Source of the DNA: Hygrophila difformis
Lineage: Eukaryota > Streptophyta > Magnoliopsida > Lamiales > Acanthaceae
Reading direction: 5' to 3'
DNA: 64,000 bases
Assembly (NCBI GenBank): GCA_030278955.1
Contig: JAOANR010000001.1
Coordinates: 40,760,890-40,824,889, forward strand
The notes under the pieces are model-generated. The model worked only from the letters and a program-made list of their open reading frames with translations, searched no databases and had not been told where the DNA came from. The translations under genes were made by a program, and so were the position numbers. Below, in pieces: positions 1 to 12,716 of this stretch; positions within the stretch are counted from its first letter, which is position 1; the number at the start of each line of letters is the position of its first letter.

Positions 1-981
1 TCTAACCAACTGCCTCTGGTTTCCTCTTCTGAATATATATCCTGTCCAGACGCCTCAATTTCGCTAATCTCTTCTTGTAACTTCTTAATTTTCCTATCCA
101 ACTCGTTCGCACCATATCCCTCCCACCTTCTGATCCTCCCTTTCAGAACATTTAGACGGCTGCTAAGGTGACACTTCCCCTGTGGTTGAGCCTCCTCCCA
201 AACACCCTTTACCAAGTCTTGAAACCTACTATCGGACATCCAGTAATTATAGAAACGGAATGGCTTAAAACCCCATTCTTTACCCCCCAGCTCCAATCTG
301 ATCGGAATGTGATCCGATAATATAGAATCACACAACTTCTGACTAACCTCCCCCTCGAATCCGAGCCAGTCTACCGAGACCAAGAACCTATCTATCCGAC
401 TCCGAGCACGACCCCCCCTCCCAACCCAAGTGAAAGCCCCCCCTCCAAAGGCAAATCAACAAGGCCCACCCGATCAATAAATCTCCTGAACTCCAACGTC
501 GACCCCCCATCCTCACTCTCCCCGATCCTCTCCCCTTCCCCCCCAACGCGTTGAAATCCCCTGACAAACACCACGACTCCCCATTGCCGACATTACACTT
601 AGCAGCAAGCAAATCCCAAAACTCCGCCCTCTCCCTTCTATCATTCGGCGCGTGTATGCAAAGCAGATTCAATACCTCACACACAGCCCCGAATCTCCCT
701 CTAACCTAAATAAATCTGTGATCCCTCTCCACAATATCGAACGACACACAACTCACATCCCAGCCCACCAGTAATCCCCCGGCATTCCCAATGGCAGGTT
801 GATAGCAATATTCACACCCTGATGAACCCCATAACCTAAATACTAGCCTGTCTTTGATCACTTCCATTTTAGTCTCTTGGAAGCATACCACCGCAGGTCG
901 AAGACTCCTACACAGGCGCATGACACCCCTCCTCCTCACCCCTCCATTCAAACCTCGCAAATTACAGGAAATAATCTTCAT
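1..981 (-). pseudogene. LINE ORF2, endonuclease domain (partial)
   Basis: The N-terminal apurinic-like endonuclease domain of LINE ORF2, which nicks target DNA. The chosen start is the Met at 981, whose product begins MKIISCNLRGLNG, a typical plant L1 ORF2 start. The motif CFQETK (metal-binding Glu) follows, then GDFNA (catalytic Asp/Asn) near 545-560 and SDHIPI (catalytic Asp-His) near 310-330. Frameshifts near 700 and 400-480 break the frame. After the endonuclease, an open minus-strand reading continues to base 1 through a Lys/Glu-rich linker that normally precedes the reverse transcriptase. The rest of ORF2 is outside the window. Confidence 0.8.
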
Positions 982-1022
982 AATGAAACTGCAGACACAC
1001 AATAACCCACTCCCCCAGTCCT

Positions 1023-3165
1023 TCAAGCTTCCCCCTCAATTTCTTCCCTAATCCTCTCCATCGCCGCCTCCCTGTTTACCAGACAGCCCAGACCCAGCTT
1101 ACTCGCAAGGTTTAAAGTCGCAATCACCTCTTCCGACTCGGCCAGCATAACACCCTCCTTGGATCTAAATGTCGCAAATTGTAATGGCGCGAACACCTCA
1201 TCACCCGCCCCAGACACCTCCTGGACGCCGCCCTTACCCTTACACCCCACCCCTCCAGAAGAACGACCAGCACTTCCTCTACGCCTACCCTTCCGACGAC
1301 AGCCCTTTCGACCATTAATAACTTTAGACAAAGCTTCCTTTACCTTGGGTAAATCTGCCAACCTAACTGCATCCACCTGCTCCCAACAATCAGAACTACC
1401 CCGGAACGCCTCTCTAGTTTCTTGAACCGCCTCTTGCGATGATGCTGCCTCCCTTTCCAGATCTAAACTCTCCGCCACCCTTGACATCTCCAACCCCGAA
1501 CTCCCTATCCCAACACTCTCTGAAAAAGGTTCTCCCGAATCCTCCCTCGGTATCATCGGAACTCCCTCTTTCTGAACATCCCCCAATGGACTAAGTTGGG
1601 CCTCACTAGAGACCTCTCATCCTTTACAGGCTAACGGCTCCCCATGCCCAATCCCCCTCATCCCAGGCCCACCCATATCTGAAGCCCAATCCGCCCTAGA
1701 CTCTCCCTCGTTAGGCCCACCCTCCACCAGGCCCATGTTTTCGTTAAGGTCCATCAACTTCTGGTTCAGTTGGCGCCTGCTATCAATACTACTGTTGGAT
1801 TGCTCAAAAAGGCATGCATTATCATGAGCCGCCGCCCTATTCAAATTTTCCTCCTCCCCATGCAATCCTTCTGGAGGCCCTTCCACTTCCCCATGCAATT
1901 CAGTCCTGGCCCTTCCAGAGCTCCTCTTCTCCAGTGATCTGTCTTCGTGGCCCTGACCTTCCGCCGCGGCCGGGGTTTCCTCCTCCACGCCCGTCATCAT
2001 TGTGTCCATCTCGACCACCTTCTCCCAAAAATTAGGAACTAATCTCACTGAACATCTTACTCCTTTAATCATGATAGTCACTTGAGCTGGGACATTAGCA
2101 TTGTCCTTTAATGCTACCAAAATTCTAACTCTGTCAAATCTTTTCTTCTCCCCCAGTTCACTGTCCACCGTCACAATGTCTCCCCAGTTATGAACAAGTC
2201 GCCGGAAGTTCTCCAAACACCTCACTGAGAATGGTAACCCCAATACGTGAATCCACACCAATTGCTTTCGGACCAGTACCCCATCCGACCACTTTCTTTT
2301 CCATCGAACCAATTGCCTATCCCCTTGATTAGCAATGAAGTGTTCCCTGGTGACCTCATTATTAAAAACCACCACCACCATGAAACCTCCTCCATAGAGC
2401 ACGTCCTCGCACTCTCGATACTCCTTAAAGAGCCAATCTTGAAACGAAACTAGTGCTTCCAAATTTCGAAGATCCACCACCGCTGATTTATTGAGCCACA
2501 CTAGATCACTTTCGACCTCCTCCATCTTCACCAAGTTTGTCTCACTGGCCAGACCCCCCTCTTGTCTCCGCCACCGGTTACCTTTAGCAACCTCCGCATA
2601 CGTTCTTTCATCCCTCCAGGCATCTGTGAATTTCAGCCGGCCACCATCCGACTCAGCCACCTTCGCGCCACCACTCCTAACCTTCGTACTCCTCACCATA
2701 AACCTCGACTCACCATTACCCCTCCCTCCAAACTTCCTACTTGTAGTCGCCCAACTAGCTATCAATTTGCTCCCCGCCACCTCCTTCCCGTTCATTTCCT
2801 CAATGACTTTCCCAGCTACAACCCTATCCTGGAACCTAAAAAAAACCGAATTTATGACCTCTATCCAACCACCTTCTTCCTGGGATATACCATTCCATAA
2901 TCTTAGCCACCCTAGACATCTCCTTCAAGACCACGCCAATCGGCACATTAAGCGGTATATTACCCAGGTAAACTCCCACCAAGCTCATACGTCCACTCCT
3001 ATATGATCCGTCCCCCCTCTTCCCGTTCATACCCCAACCCTGCCCCACTCCAGCCACCCCTCTCCCGGACACCCTATTGCCCCGCATCCACTCGCTTTTC
3101 CCTGCATACTTCGCCGCCGGTCCCTTCTCCCCATACGCCACCAGACCCTTCTTCCCCTTCTCCAT
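1023..3165 (-). pseudogene. LINE ORF1 (RRM + DUF4283-like RNA-binding protein), broken
   Basis: ORF1 of a plant L1 LINE, the nucleic-acid-binding partner of ORF2. The minus-strand reading starts at the ATG at 3165. Near its end is an RRM-like fold with a VYLGNIP motif (RNP2-like), and HKFGFF marks RNP1. A length change in the T/A homopolymer near 2840 shifts the frame, and the RRM continues in the frame of 2795-1617. Next is a DUF4283-like block (about 2480-2030; key residues ...WIHVLGLPFSVRC...), then acidic and low-complexity sequence. A stop near 1614 separates an in-frame basic C-terminal part (1586-1023). RRM-type ORF1 is established for one group of plant L1 elements. Two lesions make it non-functional as read. 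Confidence 0.8.
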
Positions 3166-3190
3166 TCAGCAAGTTTTTTTCATTGTTCAT

Positions 3191-3469
3191 CCGCATTTTA
3201 TTTATTTTAATTTATGCATTGGACTTAGACTCTGGTTTTGGCCGCATGTTTTGGCCCTGCTTATTTTTGCTTCCGCACTGCTTATTATTATTATGTGTGT
3301 TATACTCTGATTAAATTTCGGGCTTATTTGAATGGTTTTTAAATATTTTAAGCTAATGATGCAACTTAAGCCTTAGCATCCTTTTAAATAAACTCGATTT
3401 GATCGGGTCTTGTTTGGAAGGGTGTGGCGGTAGCATCCCGGCCTGGGTGACCAAATCCGGGGTGTTACA
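3191..3469 (+). repeat. Element A 5' LTR, 3'-terminal remnant
   Basis: This stretch matches the last ~280 bases of the 3' LTR (8534-8812) almost exactly and ends in the same GGGGTGTTACA. The upstream ~1.15 kb is absent or displaced by the LINE insertion. Confidence 0.93.
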
Positions 3470-3472
3470 GAG

Positions 3473-3485
3473 TGGTATCAGAGCC
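3473..3485 (+). promoter_or_regulatory. Primer binding site (tRNA-iMet), element A
   Basis: TGGTATCAGAGCC, complementary to the 3' end of plant initiator tRNA-Met, three bases after the LTR end. It is the usual primer site of plant chromoviruses and primes minus-strand cDNA synthesis. Confidence 0.92.
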
Positions 3486-3806
3486 CGGAAATTTTTAAAA
3501 ATATAGATATATTCTTATTTTTCGGCCCAATATAGAGGCCCAAAATATTAAATATTATTTTTAAATATTTTAAATATTATTTCCATGGGAATGAAATTTT
3601 ATTTTAAAACTCATGGAAAAATATTTCTCAAAAAAAGTCGACAAGTCTCAAATTGTTACTATTATTTTCGGGGAGATGCATTTGCATACATGCATTATTT
3701 AAAATGTTCGCTGACTGTGTTAGATAACATTCTTATTCGGCTTGACCTTGACTTAGGAGCGATAGCTTGAGGCTAATTTATCCTTGGTCTTAGATCTTGA
3801 TCGCAT
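3486..3806 (+). other. Leader with gag deleted, element A
   Basis: Only about 320 AT-rich bases separate the PBS from the protease. In element D, gag takes up more than 1.2 kb of this interval. No capsid or CCHC zinc-knuckle sequence is seen, so gag has been removed by an internal deletion. Confidence 0.75.
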
Positions 3807-6800
3807 GTGCTTAGCGTACCTGTAAAGGTTTTGTTTGATTCGGGCGCAAGTTGCTCTTTAAATTCCACGATGATTATATCTGCCTTAGATCTTCCAGCGC
3901 CTAAGAACATTAACTTAGGAATTCAATTACCATCGGGCAAGGTGATATCGTGTTTGAAACGATACGATGGAACCCCGATAGTAATCAAGAACCTAGAATT
4001 CTTCGCGAATCTAATTGAGTTTGATCTTGGGGATTTCGACGTCATCTTAGGCATGGATTTTCTGACTCAATATAAAGCTGTTATTGAGTGCCAGAAGCAG
4101 AAGATTTCCTTAGCCAAGAGTCGAGGGAGGAAGGTTGTGTATTACATGCAGCCTCGAAAGAAAAACGCTAAGGTAGTGAATGCCTTGAGGTTTTACAATC
4201 TCATACGGAAAGGCTATCACTTATATGCATGCTATGTGCATAACCTCAACGACGAGGGAAACAAAATCGACGAGATCCCAGTCGTAAAAGAATATCCTGA
4301 CGTTTTTCCAGAAGATATCCCAGGGATGCCACCTGAGCGAGAGATTGAGTTCACGATTGTTCTGGTACCTGGAACCGAACCGGTATCCAAGGCACCATAT
4401 CGCATGGCACCAGCAGAAATGAAAGAGCTGAAGGAACAACTAGAAGAGTTGTTATCAAAAGGTTATATTCGACCGAGTACGTCACCTTGGGGAGCGCCAG
4501 TCCTATTCGTTAAGAAGAAAGACAGTGGACTTCGGTTATGCATAGACTACAGAGGTCTTAATCAAGTCTCGATTAAGAACAAGTACCCGCTACCCAGGAT
4601 CGAAGACCTTTTCGATCAACTGAGAGGAGCTTCGGTATTTTCCAAGATCGACCTGAGATCGGGATACCACCAACTGCGTATAGCCGAGAAGGATATACCG
4701 AAGACAGCGTTTCGTACGAGATATGGGCACTACGAATTCACCGTAATGTCCTTTGGTCTCACAAACGCTCCCGCAGTATTCATGAACCTCATGAATAGTG
4801 TTTTCCGAGAGTTCTGGATTCTTGTGTCGTCGTATTCATCGATGACATTCTAGTTTACTCAAGGGACGATGAGGAGCATACGAAACACTTGCATCAAGTG
4901 CTCGGAACTCTGAGGAGAAATCAGCTGTACGCAAAACTGTCGAAATGCGAGTTTTGGATGAAGGAAGTCGCATTTTTGGGGCACATAGTATCGGCTAAGG
5001 GAGTGTCGGTTGACCCGGCAAAAATATCGGCAGTGATTGATTGGCCGGCACCGACGAGTCAGACAGAAGTAAGAAGCTTTCTTGGACTAGCCGGATACTA
5101 CAGAAGATTCGTGAAAGATTTCTCCAAGATTGCAAGGCCAATGACCCAACTGCTGAAGAAGGGGTTAAAGTTCGAATGGACTACAGAGTGCAAAAAGTCT
5201 TTCCATGAACTCAAGAAAAGACTTACAACAGCGCCAGTCCTGATACTTCCATCAGAAACGGAAGATTTTGAAGTGTACAGTGACGCTTCAAAAGAAGGAC
5301 TCGGGTGTGTACTTATGCAAAACCAGAGGGTTATTTCCTACGCATCGCGACAACTCAAGCCGCATGAGGAGAATTATCCGACGCACGATCTAAAATTAGC
5401 CGCGGTGGTGTTCGCTCTCAAGATTTGGCGACACTACTTATACGGACGAACATGTCGGATATTCACGGACCACAAGAGCCTCAGGTACATATTTACTCAA
5501 AAGGAGTTAAATATGAGGCAGCGGAGATGGCTTGAGTTAATCAAGGACTACGACCTGGAGATAGCCTATCACGAAGGAAAAGCAAACGTCGTGGCAGACG
5601 CATTAAGCCGAAAGGCAAAGCACACGACAAACACTCTTATTTTACCGTCAGGACTATATATGGACTTAGCAAGGTTGGAAACTGAACTAGTCCATTATGG
5701 GACTGTGGTAGAAAGGGTGAATGCCGTGACGATTGAATCTACCGTATTTGACGAGATTCTGGCAGCTCAGCCGGACGATGAGAATCTCAAGAGGATCAAG
5801 GAGAAGATGGACGAGGGAAAAGCGGTAGGATTCACAGTCCACGATGACGGGAGTATTCGCTTTAAAGGGAGGTGGTGCGTTCCTCACAAGTGTGAGGAAT
5901 TGAAGCAAAAATTGATGGAAGAAGGCCACAATACGCCTTATTCAGTACACCCTGGTGGTGATAAGCTGTATAAAGATTTGAAGAAAATCTATTGGTGGCC
6001 GAGAATGAAGAAAGATGTTGCGAATTTTGTGGCTAAATGCATAACTTGCCAAAAGGTAAAGGCAGTGCGGCAAAAGCCATTGGGATTGGTGAGACCGTTG
6101 GAGATCCCAAATTGGAAATGGGATAGTATTTCCATGGACTTTGTCTCGGGTTTACCAAGATCTCCTCGAGGGATGAACAAAATTTGGGTAATAGTTGATC
6201 GGTTAACAAAGACTGCCATCTTTATACCAATGAAAGACAATTGGTCAATGGATCAACTAGCCAAGGCATATATCGATAATGTGGTTCGAAGGCACGGAGT
6301 GCCACATGATATTATTTCGGACCGAGACAGTAGATTTGTCTCAAATTTTTGGACAAAATTACAAGAAGCCTTGGGAACCCACATCAAGATGAGCACAGCC
6401 TTTCATCCGATGACCGACGGTCAGACGGAGCGGACAATTCAAACACTTGAAGATATGCTTAGAGCGTGTGTACTTGAATTCAAGGGAAGTTGGGAGAACC
6501 ACTTACCGCTAATTGAATTCTCGTATAACAACAGTTACCATGCTAGTATTGGCATGGCACCGTTCGAAGCTCTCTATGGGCGCAAGTGTCGCAGTCCGCT
6601 ATGCTGGACAAAGGATGCAAATTCTGTAGATGTTGGACCTCAGCTCATTGAAGATATGAGTAAACAGATCCAGATTGTCCAACAAAAGATGAAGGCCGCA
6701 CAAGATCGCCAAAAGAGCTATGCCGATACGAGGCGACAAGAGTTGGAATTCCAAGTGGGGGACAAGGTTATGCTAAAGGTGTCACCCATGAAGGGGGTGA

Positions 6801-7183
6801 TGCGATTTGGCAAACGAGGGAAGCTGAGTCCTCGTTACATTGGTCCATACGAGATTTTAGACCGTGTAGGTACCTTGGCCTACCGATTGGCTCTTCCACC
6901 GGAATTATCACGGGTGCACAACGTGTTTCATGTTTCTCAGCTGAAGAAATATGTACACGATCCAACTCACGTCTTGCAAACTGATGTGATTGAGCTGGAC
7001 GATGATCTGACGTATGAGGAGTATCCGATTGAGATACTGGACGTCAAAGAAAGAGTCACAAGAAACAAGACCGTGAGAATGATAAAGGTACTATGGTCTA
7101 ATCATGGTACGGAAGAAGCGACGTGGGAGTTAGAATCGGATATGAAGCAAAAGTATCCCAACCTTTTCCAACACGACTCGTGA
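3807..7183 (+). pseudogene. Element A pol (PR-RT-RH-INT-chromodomain), one frameshift
   Basis: The polyprotein for cDNA synthesis and integration. The aspartic protease motif FDSGAS is near 3837. The reverse transcriptase has LCIDYRGLN near 4540-4565 and the catalytic FIDD at 4835-4846. RNase H has the YSDAS motif near 5277-5290 and the TDHKSL block near 5465-5482. Integrase has an HHCC zinc finger near 5925-6050, then a D-D-E core (SMDF near 6135, SDRDSRF near 6315, QTERTI near 6423). A chromodomain follows at about 7010-7175 (RNKTVRM...VLW...TEEATWE), which is diagnostic of chromoviruses. A one-base loss around 4810-4815 throws the frame off just before FIDD; the downstream frame is open to the stop at 7183. 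The first Met is arbitrary because gag is missing. Confidence 0.93.
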
Positions 7184-7210
7184 GCAGTTATGGGGACATA
7201 ACTGTAGTTC

Positions 7211-7377
7211 TAAGGGGGGGAGGATGTGATACCCCGCAGAGAGACATCGCACGCCGAGGTAAGAATTTAATTTTTCAAACCTCAAATATTTTATGTGTGC
7301 GAATCATTACATGCATTACTATCAATCCGAGTGCGACCCAACTTCGAGGACGAAGTTGATTTCTAAGGAGGGTAGAC
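7211..7377 (+). other. Doubled polypurine/LTR-start region, element A
   Basis: After pol there is a first polypurine tract (TAAGGGGGGGAGGA at 7211-7224) followed by TGTGATACCCCGC, which looks like the first bases of an LTR. About 135 bases later comes a second pre-LTR block, with CTTCGAGGACGAAG and then TTCTAAGGAGGGTAGA at 7361-7376, directly before the real LTR start at 7378. The simplest reading is a junction between two element families made by template switching during reverse transcription. Confidence 0.6.
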
Positions 7378-8812
7378 TGTAATACCCGAGAAATCGACAT
7401 GGGAGTTGTAAAATCCGAAAGTTAAGAAATTTGGATTTATTTATCGAAATCGAATTAATTCCGAGAGAACGGAATTAAATATTTCGGATAATCGCGACTC
7501 GGGATAGATGTATCGAATTATCCCAAAAATTTCGGATAATTCATATTATGATTTTTAAGAGATTAAAAATCATAATATTAAAAAAAAAAAAAAAACGCTG
7601 CCTGGTGGCCGCGCGGTGCCCGCGCGGTGCGCGCCACCAGCGCGCCACCAGCAGCAGACCTGCTATGCAGGCGTTACAAGTGGATTTTTGCATTGATTTT
7701 CGTTTTGCACGTCTCCAATCGATTTGAATTCAATCATCAGACATTGTGGACGTTGTGGGGGGGTTATGATTGGGTTGAGAAGCATTAACACCCCACAAAC
7801 TTAGTCTTTAAGCTCACACAACACACCTTGGAGGATCCTATGGAGCTATGAGAGGAGTGGGGGAAATGGATGAGGTTTGGGGGTGTTAATTCGGGGGTTA
7901 TGGGTTAGAATTTGTTCCTTCACATTCCCACTACCCCATGGCAGCTTTTGGAGCAATTACCCCTCTATAAATAGCCCCTACTCAGCCTCCATTGCACTCA
8001 TTTGCATCCCATCCGAAATTTGAGTTCAAGAGAGAGTAGTGAGAGTTTTGTGAGTTGTTCATCATCCTTCCAGGGAGTGTGGACGTGTTCAAGTGATCCA
8101 AACCTTTCTCCTACGTGTAGGTAAGAGTTCTACTTTATTTCCTTGGTCTTAGATTCGAATCCCTTGTCCTAGAATTGAGAATTTCCTCCGACAACTCCAT
8201 AATAGGTGCTTTCGGTAGAAGTGTTGATTGTTGGGGTCGAGTTGAACGATTTCCAGGATTCCACCAAGGGGATATTCGGTTCTAAACTCATCTCAAGTAA
8301 GTTAGTATTGTGCACGTCGATTTTTAGGAGTTTTTAAATTAATTTATTTATTCGTCTTTTAAATAAATATATTATTTTGTATATTCTCCTAAAAACTTTT
8401 AAAATTCGTTGTGCTATATATTAACTTACGCAGTACCTTTGTACTGATAAATTGTTGTTTTATTTTCCTTTCAGATTTCGCAGAGTAAGCATCGCATGGA
8501 GGGATGGGATTTCCATTTTTAAAAGAAGACTTGTCGCATTTTATTTATTTTAATTTATGCATTGGACTTAGACTCTGGTTTTGGCCGCATGTTTTGGCCC
8601 TGTTTATTTTTGCTTCCGCACTGCTTATTATTATTATGTGTGTTATACTCTGATTAAATTTCGGGCTTATTTGAATGGTTTTTAAATATTTTAAGCTAAT
8701 GATGCAACTTAAGCCTTAGCATCCTTTTAAATAAACTCGATTTGATCGGGTCTTGTTTGGAAGGGTGTGGCGGTAGCATCCCGGCCTGGGTGACCAAATC
8801 CGGGGTGTTACA
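7378..8812 (+). repeat. Element A 3' LTR
   Basis: 1,435 bp, starting TGTAATACCC and ending GGGGTGTTACA, so the termini are inverted repeats (TGTAAYACC). It holds an A-run, a GC-rich block of CGCG palindromes (7597-7650), and a TATA box near 7976. The end matches 3191-3469. Confidence 0.92.
7976..7983 (+). promoter_or_regulatory. TATA box in element A LTR
   Basis: TATAAATA in a pyrimidine-rich setting, followed about 30 bases on by a CA-rich start-like region. This is the expected spot for the RNA polymerase II promoter at the U3/R boundary of the LTR. Confidence 0.6.
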
Positions 8813-8813
8813 A

Positions 8814-11800
8814 TTTTCCATTATTAATTCATCCATTCAAAAATTTTATAATTAGTTATCTAATATTATTAGATCTACCAATTAAAGTAAACTGTCATTT
8901 TTAACTATCAAATTAGCAATGATGATTTCCAAATTTCATCCTTTAATTATGGGATCATTTCATTCTCTATTAGTGTACAATGATTTAAATATTTATGATT
9001 TTTGGACTTAATAAAGTAAAATACATTTTTAAAATTAAAAAAACACATATTTAGAATGGTTTATTTTAAAAATACATATTCTAATATTTAGTTTTCATTT
9101 CTTATTTAATATTTAGTTTCCAATATATGGATATATTTAAATAGAAAGATTTAGTTGCCAATATAGATAAAATCCATTTCAAAACGTAGTATCTATATTA
9201 AATCATCACAATATTTTTTGCAAAGTTAATATTATAATCAATAAACTTATTGCTATAATTAGCCAATTGATATAATAAAAAATTTGTTAGAATTTAAATA
9301 TAATCTTTTAATTTAATTTAAAACAATGACAATTCAACATTGTCATATTTAACTTGAGAATAGAATTAATTTGATATTAATCAATCATTGAATGCTAATT
9401 TTTGGCATATTAATTTTTTCATCATCATTTTCCATTATTAATACATCCATTCGAAAATTTTATAATTAGTTATCTAATATTATAAGATCTACCTATTAAA
9501 GTAAACTATCATTTTTAGCTATCAAATTAGCAAAGATGATTTCCAAATTAGCTATCAAATTACACATTTTAATCAATCATTGATTGCTAATTTTTGGCAT
9601 ATTAATTTTTTCATCATCATTTTCCATTATTAATTCATCCATTCAAAAATATTATAATTAGTCATCTAATATTATAAGATCTACCAATTAAAGTAAACTA
9701 TCATTTTTAACTATCAAATTAGCAATGATGATTTCCAAATTACATCCTTTAATTATGGGATCATTTCATTCTCTATTAGTGTACAATGATTTAAATATTT
9801 ATGATTTTTGGATCTAATAAAGTAAAATACATTTTTAAAATTAAAAAAACACATATTTAGAATGGTTTATTTTAAAAATACATATTATAATATTTAGTTT
9901 TCATTTCTTATTTAACATTTAGTTTCCAATATATGGATATATTTAAATGGAAAGATTTAGTTGCCAATATAGATAAAATCCATTTCAAAACGTAGTATTT
10001 ATATTAAATTATCACAATATTTTTTCCAAAGTTAATATTATAATTAATTAACTTATTGCTATAATTAGCCAATTGATATAATAAAAAATTTGTTATAATT
10101 TAAATATAATCTTTTAATTTAATTTAAACCAATGACAATTCAACATTGTCATATTTAACTTGAGAATAGAATTAATTTGATATTAATCAATCATTGAATG
10201 CTAATTTTTGGCATATTAATTTTTTCATCACCATTTTCCATTATTAATTCATCCATTCAAAAATTTTATAATTAGTTATCTAATATTATTAGATCTACCA
10301 ATTAAAGTAAACTGTCATTTTTAACTATCAAATTAGCAATGATGATTTCCAAATTTGATCCTTTAATTATGGGATCATTTCATTCTCTATTAGTGTACCT
10401 GATTTAAATATTTATGATTTTTGGACTTAATAAAGTAAAATACATTTTTAAAATTAAAAAATCACATATTTAGAATGGTTTATTTTAAAAATACATATTC
10501 TAATATTTAGTTTTCATTTCTTATTTAATATTTAGTTTCCAATATATGGATATATTTAAATAGAAAGATTTAGTTGCCAATATAGATAAAATCCATTTCA
10601 AAACGTAGTATCTATATTAAATCATCACAATATTTTTTCCAAAGTTAATATTATAATCAATAAACTTATTGCTATAATTAGCCAATTGATATAATAAAAA
10701 AATTGTTAGAATTTAAATATAATCTTTTAATTTAATTTAAAACAATGACAATTCAACATTGTCATATTTAACTTGAGAATATAATTAATTTGATATTAAT
10801 CAATCATTGAATGCTAATTTTTGGCATATTAATTTTTTCATCATCATTTTCCATTATTAATTCATCCATTCGAAAATTTTATAATTAGTTATCTAATATT
10901 ATAAGATCTACCTATTAAAGTAAACTATCATTTTTAGCTATCAAATTAGCAATGATGATTTCCAAATTAGCTATCAAATTACACATTTTAATCAATCATT
11001 GATTGCTAATTTTTGGCATATTAATTTTTTCATCATCATTTTCCATTATTAATTCATCCATTCAAAAATATTATAATTAGTTATCTAATATTATAAGATC
11101 TACCAATTAAAGTAACTATCATTTTTAACTATCAAATTAGCAATGATGATTTCCAAATTACATCCTTTAATTATGGGATCATTTCATTCTCTATTAGTGT
11201 ACAATGATTTAAATATTTATGATTTTTGGATCTAATAAAGTAAAATACATTTTTAAAATTAAAAAACACATATTTAGAATGGCTTATTTTAAAAATACAT
11301 ATTCTAATATTTAGTTTTCATTTTTATTTAATATTTAGTTTCCAATATATGGATATATTTGAATGGAAAGATTTAGTTGCCAATATAGATAAAATCCATT
11401 TCAAAACGTAGTATCTATATTAAATCACCACAATATTTTGTCCAAATTTAATATTATAATTAATAAACTTATTGCTATAATTAGCCAATTGATATAATAA
11501 AAAATTTGTTAGAATTTAAATATAATCTTTTAATTTAATTTAAAGCAATGATAATTCAACATTGTCATATTTAACTTGAGAATAGAATTAATTTGATATT
11601 AATCAATCATTGAATGCTAATTTTTGGCATAATAATTTTTTCATCATCATTTTCCGTTATTAATTCATCCATTCAAAAATATTATAATTAGTTATCTAAT
11701 ATTATAAGATCTACCCATTAAAGTAAACTATCATTTTTAGCTATCAAATTAGCAATGATGATTTCCAAATTACATCATTTAATTATGGGATCATTTCATT

Positions 11801-12010
11801 CTATATTAGTGTACAATGATTTGAATATTTATGATTTTGGATCTAATAAAGTAAAATATATTTTTAAAATAAAAAACACATATTTAGAATGGCTTATTTT
11901 AAAAATACATATTCTAATATTTAGTTTTTATTTTTTATTTAATATTTAGTTTCCAATATATGGATATATTTGAATGGAAAGATTTAGTTGCCAATATAGA
12001 TAAAATCCAT
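8814..12010. repeat. AT-rich satellite with higher-order structure
   Basis: Tandem copies start with TTTTCCATTATTAATNCATCC at 8814, 9428, 9620, 10234, 10847, 11039 and 11650. The spacing is 614, 192, 614, 613, 192 and 611 bases. The 192-base unit keeps only the head and tail of a monomer, an internal deletion of about 420 bases. The triplet 614+192+614 repeats with a period of about 1,420 bases, so this is a higher-order repeat. The last copy stops at about 12010. Short ORFs here have no coding character. Confidence 0.9.
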
Positions 12011-12716
12011 ATTAATTAAAGTAATCACTTGAATTAATAAAAAAATAGGAAGATCCTTATATAATTGTAGGAAGATCCTTATATAATTGTAATAGATATG
12101 TATAAATTAATTAATAAATCATACTAATATTGAATGATTTATTATAAAAAATACATATTATAAGATTTAGTTTCCATTTTATAATTTATTATTGTGTTTT
12201 CAAAATACGAAAAATTTTATATGGAATGATTTAGTTGCCAATACAAATAAAAATCTTATTATAAACAAATTATAATAAGATCCTTATCGAATTGTAATAA
12301 ATATGTATAAATTAATATATTCTAATGATATTTAAATGTTATATATAGAAGAGATTTTTGGGAGGGAAATTAAACATAAGAGATTTACATTTAATGTGAA
12401 ACAATCATTGAAGGGATTAATTGAGAATATAATTAATTTACCATTTTGGAATTAGTGACTAAAAATTGAGGACAACTAAATTACATTAATTATCGATTAT
12501 TTAAGGGATAATTTATTAATATCAATTAATTAATCGAGAATAGAAATAATTTACCTTTTTAGGGAATGATTCATTTCAATAATGTGATTTCAATATGATT
12601 TCAATAATGTGAAAAATGAGTATATTTTTATTAGTTCAATTCAAATAAAAAACTTATCTTACACAAAATATAGATTTTGCTAGGCATTATGTTAAACTTG
12701 TATACACTTCTCAGTT
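12011..12716. repeat. AT-rich DNA with diverged satellite remnants
   Basis: Very AT-rich with no ORF of note. Phrases of the satellite recur in altered form (for example TTTAGTTTCCATTTT near 12167 and GATTTAGTTGCCAATA near 12228), so this looks like a decayed edge of the array. A short direct repeat (AGGAAGATCCTTATATAATTG) lies near 12050-12090. Confidence 0.5.

Larger units (their letters stand above)
1..3190 (-). mobile_element. L1-type LINE, 5' part, running off the left edge
   Basis: A non-LTR retrotransposon lies on the minus strand. From right to left it reads a short leader (about 25 bases), ORF1 (RRM, DUF4283-like region, basic tail) and the start of ORF2 (endonuclease). The reverse transcriptase and poly(A) tail would lie beyond base 1. 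Its 5' end abuts LTR sequence of element A at about 3190, where homology to the intact A LTR begins (compare 3191 onward with 8534 onward), so the LINE inserted into A's 5' LTR. Several frameshifts and stops show it is dead. The exact junction is uncertain by about 10 bases because the target-site duplication would be off the window. Confidence 0.88.
3191..8812 (+). mobile_element. Element A: gag-less Ty3/gypsy chromovirus (Tekay/Del-like)
   Basis: An LTR retrotransposon on the plus strand: truncated 5' LTR, tRNA-iMet PBS, a short non-coding leader where gag should be, pol in the order PR-RT-RNaseH-INT-chromodomain, a doubled polypurine region, and a 1,435-bp 3' LTR. The left side is lost to the LINE, so the left target-site duplication is not visible. 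On the right it sits directly against the AT satellite. Its LTR end resembles that of element B, so A and B are related families. Lack of gag and a pol frameshift make it non-autonomous. Confidence 0.9.
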
